From positions 1 through 39,959 of the forward strand of contig JAFGVA010000236.1 of assembly GCA_016938235.1 (NCBI GenBank): DNA of 39,959 nt. Reading direction: 5' to 3'. Below, one piece after another: positions 36,001 through 39,959 of the stretch. The notes under the pieces are model-generated. The model did not search any database. It had not been told where the DNA came from and saw only the letters and a list, made by a program, of their open reading frames with translations. Source of the DNA: Bacteroidales bacterium (lineage in GTDB: Bacteria; Bacteroidota; Bacteroidia; Bacteroidales; UBA10428). Position 1 is the stretch's first letter. Each line of letters opens with the position of its first letter. The translations under genes and the position numbers were made by a program.

Positions 36001-37686
36001 GATATACCGGAAGGTTTTATTGAACGCCAAATGAATGATAGCCGGTATATAAGTAAGTTGATAAAAGGCTTATTAAGTAACATCGTAAAAGACGACGATG
36101 AGCAGGCCGCTACCTCAAAATATGTTGTGCCTGTTACAGGAGCTATTACCGATAAATTAAAACAAGATTGGGGTTTACACGATAAATGGAACGAAATAGT
36201 TGCACCTCGTTTTATTAGAATGAATGAAATAACGAAATCTCAGGATTATGGCTATTTTGATGATACAATTACTGCGTTTCGAATTACTGTTCCTGATGAA
36301 TTGCAAAGAGGCTTCAATAAAAAACGTATCGACCACCGGCATCATGCAATGGATGCTTTGGTTATTGCATGTGCAGACCGGAGGCATATACAATATTTAA
36401 ATGCATTAAATAATGAAAAGGAGAATTTTGCTTTAAGAGATTCATTATTATTAAAGAATAAAAATGATCATTACACCAAAACATTTCAGATGCCCTGGCA
36501 TAATTTCCCGAACAAAGCAAAAGATGCTTTAGAAAAAACAGTAGTTAGTTTTAAACAAAACCTAAGGGTGATTAACAAAACAACAAATAAAACATGGCAA
36601 TGGATTGAAAAAGATGGAAAGCTAAAAAAACAACTTGTTAAACAAACTAGGGGCGATAGTTGGGCAATCAGGAAACCTATGCATAAAGATACAGTATCGG
36701 GTAGGGTTAATATAAGAATTCGAAATACCGTTTCTTTTGCCAACGGAATAAAAAATTGGAAAAACCTTGTTGATAAAAATTTAAAATCCATTATTAATGA
36801 GTTAATTGACGAGGGAAAGGATACGAAAGCAATTGCTAACCATTTTAAGGACTACCCTTACCTGATAAATGGGGACCCAGTTAAACAGGTTGAAATTTAT
36901 ACTTATACTGCAAATGCTACTGCTACAAAAACAATGTTGACAGAAAACTTTACAAGAAAACAACTGGAAAGTGTTACAGATAGTGGTATTAAGAAAATTC
37001 TGGAAAATCACATTAAGAACTATATTGATGAAAAGGGAAATGAAAGATTCGATATAGCTTTTTGTACCGATGGTATTGCTGCATTAAATGAAAATATTGA
37101 AGAACTAAATAATGGAAAAAAACATCAACCAGTTTATAGTGTACGATTATATGAAGAAGGTAATAAGTTTAATGTTGGATATTCTGGAAATAAAGCAAGT
37201 AAGTTTGTTGAAGCAGCAAAAGGCACCAATCTTTTCTTTGCAATATATTGGAACGAAGAAAAACAAAAACGGGAATATGAAACTATCCCGTTAAATGTAA
37301 TTATTGAACACCAAAAACAAGTGGCTCATTTACCTAAAGAAGAGCGAACACCTGTTCCATTAAACAATGAAAAAGGCTTATTTTTATTTTCATTGTCGCC
37401 TAATAATTTGGTTTATGTGCCAACCGTAGAGGAAATAGAGAATCCTTCATTATTCAAACAAAATTCATTAACAGATGAACATTTGAAACATATTTATAAA
37501 ACTGTTAGTAGCAGTGGGACTCAATGCTTTTTTGTTCAATGCTGTGTTGCTGATACTTTAGCAAATAAAATAGAATTTTCCGCATTAAACAAAATGGAAA
37601 AGTCAATCGATGACATAATGATAAAAGATGTTTGCTGGAAACTTGAAGTAGACCGCATAGGAAATATTACAAAGGTAATTCGCTAA
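33061..37686 (+). CDS. cas9: CRISPR-associated endonuclease Cas9, type II-C
   Basis: A 1541-aa RNA-guided double-strand DNA nuclease. I start it at the ATG at 33061. The frame is open back to 32974, but that extension lies inside the tracrRNA gene, and MKKILGLDLGTNSIGWS is the normal Cas9 N-terminus. RuvC-I has Asp8; an Arg-rich bridge helix follows (RGTRRLYQRDNLRRERLHR). RuvC-II has Glu772 (EIHIELGRE). The HNH domain (YRSPYTG...YQIEHIIPQARYFDDSLSNK) has His900. RuvC-III has His1095 and Asp1098 (HRHHAMDALVIA). All catalytic residues are present. It is long for II-C, as in other Bacteroidota, with inserts in the REC lobe. The absence of csn2 or cas4 in view supports II-C. It is AT-rich compared with cas1. 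Confidence 0.96.
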   Translation: MKKILGLDLGTNSIGWSLIEHDFDKKEGKILGMGSRIIPMSKDIMDKFGSGQSHSQTAERTDYRGTRRLYQRDNLRRERLHRVLNVLGFLPGHYVDSIDFENRLGQFYNNREVKLNYKPFESNGNLAFEFLFKDSFLDMVSEFKEKHPELFHQKENGEEAKIPYDWTIYYLRKKALTEKITEQELAWIILNFNQKRGYYQLRGEEEETDNTKSEEFYSLRVYDVEETEDKNANGTWHNVILENGWIYRRQSKESLKSWNGKIKEFIITTQLDENGNPKVDKEGDVKRSFRAVDSEKDWIAIKKKTEQDIGKSEKTVGFYIYESLLKSPKQKIRGKLVKTIERKFYKQELNKILEVQTKFHDKLKDKDLYRACVEELYPRNEAHQQSIIDKGFVYLFLNDIIFYQRPLKSQKSNIAGCTYETRTFKKDVDGKKEIVTEAIKAIPKSHPLFQEFRLWQFLQNLKIYQKEALIDGKTQIDYNVTDTMLANEDDWIAIFDYLNTRKEVEQKHIIEHLVKQGKITKKEKDNYRWNYVEDKTYPANTTKAQFVSRLKKVEGVNADEILTDDFQQALWHIIYSITDKAEFEKALKKFAEKNCLDVNSFFEAFQKFPPFDSEYGAYSLKALKKLLPVMRRGKYWNEHDISEEVIRKAESIRERLDAVGFQKTKIDETVSDDEVQKQVLRSFADFSGKNMVQGLNTYQACYLVYGRHSEAVDTTKWEIPDNIDAYLQKFKQHSLRNPIVEQVVTETLRVVRDIWQYYGNGDKNFFKEIHIELGREMKNPADKRKQIAARQQENENTNQRIKQILTELMNDSAVEGDVRPHSPSHQEVLKIYEEGIYQNPNADYKKVNQDEIEKIRKTAKPSAKDITRYKLWLEQGYRSPYTGEMISLGKLFTTAYQIEHIIPQARYFDDSLSNKIICESEVNQLKSNMTAYEFIKDKGGSVVDLQQGKTVKIFDLSTYEENCNQYFKKNKTKLKKLLSEDIPEGFIERQMNDSRYISKLIKGLLSNIVKDDDEQAATSKYVVPVTGAITDKLKQDWGLHDKWNEIVAPRFIRMNEITKSQDYGYFDDTITAFRITVPDELQRGFNKKRIDHRHHAMDALVIACADRRHIQYLNALNNEKENFALRDSLLLKNKNDHYTKTFQMPWHNFPNKAKDALEKTVVSFKQNLRVINKTTNKTWQWIEKDGKLKKQLVKQTRGDSWAIRKPMHKDTVSGRVNIRIRNTVSFANGIKNWKNLVDKNLKSIINELIDEGKDTKAIANHFKDYPYLINGDPVKQVEIYTYTANATATKTMLTENFTRKQLESVTDSGIKKILENHIKNYIDEKGNERFDIAFCTDGIAALNENIEELNNGKKHQPVYSVRLYEEGNKFNVGYSGNKASKFVEAAKGTNLFFAIYWNEEKQKREYETIPLNVIIEHQKQVAHLPKEERTPVPLNNEKGLFLFSLSPNNLVYVPTVEEIENPSLFKQNSLTDEHLKHIYKTVSSSGTQCFFVQCCVADTLANKIEFSALNKMEKSIDDIMIKDVCWKLEVDRIGNITKVIR

Positions 37687-37690
37687 AAAC

Positions 37691-37741
37691 TATTCACCAG
37701 AGCTACTATGAGTTGCCCGGTGAATAAAACTCCAAACTCAT
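37691..37741. repeat. Overlapping inverted repeats between cas9 and the RAYT gene
   Basis: TATTCACC (37691-37698) pairs with GGTGAATA (37719-37726), starting 4 bases after the cas9 stop. A second pair, ATGAGTT (37708-37714) and AACTCAT (37735-37741), overlaps the RAYT start codon. The two pairings interlock, so only one can form at a time. This could be a REP-like end of the inserted gene, a weak terminator, or a fold that controls RAYT translation. Confidence 0.45.
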
Positions 37742-38441
37742 GCATTTCGAAAAAGAACATGTATACCATATTTACAACCAGGGCAATAACCGGCAGGAAA
37801 TATTTTTCAAGCGGGAAAATTACTTGTTTTTTCTCAGAAAAGTTCGGGCACATATGCTCCCCTATTGCGATGTTTTTGCCTGGTGCCTTATGCCAAATCA
37901 TTTTCACTTTTTGGTTCGGGTTAACGAGGTGGAACTGACTGTACGGGAAGCAAGCCAGGCTGTTACTCTGAGACCGGCAACGATTCAGGGTGTGACTCAA
38001 ACGGTAGCGAGTCTGGGCATGACTCAAAAACCGGTAGCGAGTCAGGGCGTGACTCAAAGTCACACCCTGACTAAGAAGAAGCTGCGCACATTCAACGACT
38101 CAATAGGCATTTTGCTACGTTCATACACCCGGGCAATTAACAAACAAGAAGGTACAACCGGCAGTTTATTCAGAAACGAAACCAAAGCAAGTTGTTTAAG
38201 CTGCCCTGAAGTGACCGTTCCGGAATTTCTCAGGCATTCCGGGCAAAAAGGCCCATATATATACGATAGCTCAAAAGAATACCTGAACGTATGTTTCAAT
38301 TACATACATCAGAATCCGGTTAACGCAGGATTGGTTAACAAACCTGCCGACTGGGAGTTTTCATCGGCACAAGATTACGCCATGCTCAGAAATGGCTCAC
38401 TAATAAACAAGAAACTGTCAAAAGAATATGAGATAACCTGA
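37740..38441 (+). CDS. REP-associated tyrosine transposase (RAYT, Y1/HUH family)
   Basis: A 233-aa single-strand DNA transposase of the IS200/IS605 TnpA superfamily, RAYT branch. It has HYHIYNQGNNRQEIFF-type start motifs, the HUH metal site MPNHFHFLV (His54, His56), a likely catalytic Tyr129 in LLRSYTRAINK, then GSLFRNETKA and NYIHQNPVNAGLV. The sites look intact. Residues about 78-111 between the HUH and Tyr motifs are a three-fold repeat (VASxGxTQ) encoded by DNA repeats at 37974-38060. It lies between cas9 and cas1, same strand, 53 bp after cas9 and 52 bp before cas1. It may be an insertion or a domesticated passenger; no role in CRISPR immunity is shown. Confidence 0.87.
   Translation: MHFEKEHVYHIYNQGNNRQEIFFKRENYLFFLRKVRAHMLPYCDVFAWCLMPNHFHFLVRVNEVELTVREASQAVTLRPATIQGVTQTVASLGMTQKPVASQGVTQSHTLTKKKLRTFNDSIGILLRSYTRAINKQEGTTGSLFRNETKASCLSCPEVTVPEFLRHSGQKGPYIYDSSKEYLNVCFNYIHQNPVNAGLVNKPADWEFSSAQDYAMLRNGSLINKKLSKEYEIT
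37974..38072 (+). repeat. In-frame tandem repeats ending in a hairpin inside the RAYT gene
   Basis: Three imperfect 28-30 bp units (37974-38001, 38002-38030, 38031-38060) share the pattern CCGGTAGCGAGTCAGGG followed by YRTGACTCAAA. Together they total 87 bp (29 codons), so the frame is kept. The third runs into a hairpin: AGTCAGGGCGTGACT (38040-38054) and AGTCACACCCTGACT (38058-38072), 14/15 complementary with loop CAA. The DNA resembles a REP sequence lying inside the gene of a REP-processing enzyme. Confidence 0.8.
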
Positions 38442-38493
38442 TAAACCAACCAGGCAGTGTTCTGTACAGAAAGTAATTATAAATAATTCAGCT

Positions 38494-39384
38494 ATGATAA
38501 AAAGAACATTGTTTTTCGGAAATCCCTGTTACCTAAAAAAGAAACAGGAGCAAATGACAATTGAGTATAAAGATACAGAAACCAAATCGGTACCTATTGA
38601 AGATATTGGTGTGGTTGTGCTTGATAATCAGCAAATAACACTCACCACGGCCCTGCTAATGGCTCTTATGGAAAACAATGCAGCAGTTATTACAAGTAAC
38701 TGGCAGCACCTGCCCGAAGGCTTATTGCTGCCCATGGCCGAACACCATGCATTTACCGAAAAAGTGCGTAGCCAGTTCGAAGCATCGGAACCCTTAAGAA
38801 AAAACCTGTGGCAACAAACCGTTCAGGCAAAAATAACAAACCAGGCAAACCTGCTTGATTCCATTGGTATACCTTCAGAGAATATGCATTATTGGGCCTC
38901 TCAGGTAAAATCGGGCGACCCCGATAATTACGAAGCCCGGGCCGCTGCATATTACTGGCAGCATTTATTTGCAGATAACCGGGTTTTCAGGCGCGGAAGA
39001 TTTGAAGCTCCCCCAAACAACCTGCTAAATTATGGCTATGCCATACTGCGTGGTGTAATAGCACGTAACCTGGTAGCCAGCGGATTAATGACATTCAGGG
39101 GCATTCATCACAAAAATAAATACAACCCGTATTGCCTGGCCGACGATATTATGGAACCCTACCGGCCCTATACCGACAAAATTGTTCTCGAAATATTAGC
39201 AGATACTGTTGAAATAGAGGAGTTAACAACCGATTTAAAAAGGCGCTTACTTATTATACCGGCTACCGATATAAACATCGATGGCCAAAACAGCCCTTTA
39301 ATGGTTGGGGCAGGGCGTACCACAGCTTCGCTAATACAATGCTACGAAGGCGTAATGCGTAAACTAGTTTACCCTGTGCTTTGA
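38494..39384 (+). CDS. cas1: CRISPR integrase subunit Cas1, type II-C
   Basis: A 296-aa Cas1, which with Cas2 inserts new spacers into the array. It has an N-terminal beta domain (1-80) and a C-terminal helical catalytic domain. Candidate metal ligands are Glu147 (NYEARAAAYYW), His205 (FRGIHHKNKYNP) and Glu221 (LADDIMEPYRP). Its length is normal for type II. It should share a transcript with cas2, which starts 33 bp downstream, and perhaps with cas9 through the RAYT gene. Sampled lines run near 50% GC, against roughly 30-37% in cas9. Confidence 0.96.
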   Translation: MIKRTLFFGNPCYLKKKQEQMTIEYKDTETKSVPIEDIGVVVLDNQQITLTTALLMALMENNAAVITSNWQHLPEGLLLPMAEHHAFTEKVRSQFEASEPLRKNLWQQTVQAKITNQANLLDSIGIPSENMHYWASQVKSGDPDNYEARAAAYYWQHLFADNRVFRRGRFEAPPNNLLNYGYAILRGVIARNLVASGLMTFRGIHHKNKYNPYCLADDIMEPYRPYTDKIVLEILADTVEIEELTTDLKRRLLIIPATDINIDGQNSPLMVGAGRTTASLIQCYEGVMRKLVYPVL

Positions 39385-39417
39385 AAGAGCAAATAAAAAC
39401 AGGAAATTTTCTCCTTT

Positions 39418-39759
39418 ATGAAAAACCTGGAGCGATTAAACCAATACCGAATTATGTGGGTGTTTGTTTTTTTTGATTTACCTACCGACACAAAAAAGGA
39501 AAGACGTGCTTATACACGCTTCAGAAAAATGCTTATTAACGATGGTTTTAGCATGTTGCAGTTCTCGATTTATATAAGGCATTGCAACAGCCGCGAAAAT
39601 GCCGATGTACATATAAAGCGGGTAAAAGTATCGCTGCCCGAACATGGCGAGGTAATACTGTTTACACTCACCGACAAACAATTCGGCATGCTCGAAATAT
39701 TTAAAAGCGCTGCCGAAGTAAAAAAACCCGAAACACCCCAGCAACTTGAATTATTTTAA
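39418..39759 (+). CDS. cas2: CRISPR-associated protein Cas2
   Basis: A 113-aa Cas2 with a ferredoxin-like fold. It starts with beta strand [10 protein letters not shown], carrying the conserved Asp20, followed by the helix with [11 protein letters not shown] and the strand-rich IYIRHC segment. It bridges two Cas1 dimers in spacer integration. The C-terminal tail [11 protein letters not shown] is typical of type II Cas2. It is the last cas gene, ending about 150 bp before the CRISPR repeat. Confidence 0.96.
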   Translation: MKNLERLNQYRIMWVFVFFDLPTDTKKERRAYTRFRKMLINDGFSMLQFSIYIRHCNSRENADVHIKRVKVSLPEHGEVILFTLTDKQFGMLEIFKSAAEVKKPETPQQLELF

Positions 39760-39764
39760 TAGTG

Positions 39765-39789
39765 AGCGGGTGACTTCGAGCCACTCGCT
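39765..39789. other. Hairpin downstream of cas2
   Basis: AGCGGGTG (39765-39772) and CACTCGCT (39782-39789) are inverted arms with one mismatch, 5 bp after the cas2 stop. The GTGACT and ACTCGCT words resemble those in the RAYT internal repeats, so this may be a related REP-like palindrome. Confidence 0.4.
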
Positions 39790-39809
39790 GAGACTTCCCA
39801 TCCAAAACC

Positions 39810-39844
39810 AAAAAAGCACCGGGAAAAACTCCCCGATGCTTTTT
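39810..39844. terminator. Bidirectional terminator between cas2 and the CRISPR array
   Basis: AAAAAAGCACCGGG pairs with CCCGATGCTTTTT across a short A/C loop, with one mismatch on this strand that becomes a G-U pair in the opposite transcript. A- and T-runs on both sides suit ending both the rightward cas operon and a leftward crRNA transcript. Confidence 0.75.
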
Positions 39845-39911
39845 ACCGACACAGTTTTTTTATCCTGTTTTCAGACACAAAAAGCTGAATCACTGAACGA
39901 TACTTTGCACT

Positions 39912-39959
39912 CTGCTGTGTCAAAGATCGTTAAAATACAAATCGAAAGCAATTCACAAC
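39912..39959 (-). CRISPR. First visible CRISPR repeat (array continues beyond the window)
   Basis: Read on the minus strand from the last base, the sequence starts GTTGTGAATTGCTTTCGATT and runs to about 39912, with CTTTG and ACACAGC near its 3' end. Size (about 46-48 nt) and the GTTGTG start fit type II-C repeats of Bacteroidota. Pairing with the tracrRNA anti-repeat at 32999-33021 supports it. Only one copy is in view, so the exact 3' edge is uncertain and no spacer can be defined. This copy would be the cas2-proximal, terminal repeat of a leftward-read array. Confidence 0.75.

Noticed and set aside
37974-38060. Three roughly 29-bp repeats that could be read as a mini CRISPR array
   Set aside because: The units abut without spacers, lie in frame inside the RAYT gene, and do not match the repeat at the window end.
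38459-38470. TTCTGTACAGAA palindrome before cas1 as a LexA-like operator
   Set aside because: A single 12-bp palindrome with no -33/-7 promoter around it; chance occurrence cannot be excluded.

Overview
The window looks like a chromosomal segment of a Bacteroidota bacterium, probably Bacteroidales or Marinilabiliales. The reasons are an AT-rich genome, few Shine-Dalgarno sites, Bacteroidota promoters (TTTG at -33, TAnnTTTG at -7), an RprX/RprY-like two-component pair, a TonB-plug protein without a barrel, an rnc-linked IPExxxVDY-family gene, multiple ExbD genes, and a large type II-C Cas9.

Layout. 1-1.4 kb: a HEPN/MNT nucleotidyltransferase toxin-antitoxin-like pair, tRNA-Arg(CCG), and a tRNA-Arg remnant broken by a palindrome. 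1.5-7.3 kb: a SPOR protein with an amidophosphoribosyltransferase-like enzyme, a convergent purN, then acpP-fabF-rnc-IPExxxVDY gene. 7.4-12.4 kb: signalling genes (hybrid histidine kinase, RprXY pair, STAS-like protein). 12.4-14.8 kb: a secreted MG2/plug protein. 15-21.6 kb: a leucine/citramalate operon (leuA, leuC, leuD, cimA-like, leuB) preceded by an Ile/Leu-rich leader peptide and a complete transcription attenuator. 21.6-24.9 kb: an ExbB/ExbD energy-transduction cluster with three ExbD genes. 25-29.2 kb: tRNA-Ser(GGA) and leftward housekeeping genes (ansA, tatD, dprA, a membrane protein, tadA). 29.2-32.7 kb: aspS, then a BlaI repressor with an M56-M23 fusion peptidase.

32.9-39.96 kb: a type II-C CRISPR-Cas locus. 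A tracrRNA is read leftward from just upstream of cas9. It is followed by cas9 (1541 aa from its best start), a REP-associated tyrosine transposase (RAYT) gene inserted between cas9 and cas1, then cas1, cas2, and one CRISPR repeat whose first base is the last base of the window. The tracrRNA anti-repeat is complementary to that repeat over 13 + 7 bp around a small bulge. The array itself would lie beyond the window.

Most interesting points: the RAYT gene inside the cas operon, carrying REP-like tandem repeats and a hairpin within its own reading frame; the tracrRNA that fixes the cas9 start; a possible promoter inside the CRISPR repeat; the Leu/Ile leader attenuator; and dispersed palindromes with the core CCGATAACTATCGG, one of them inside a dead tRNA copy.
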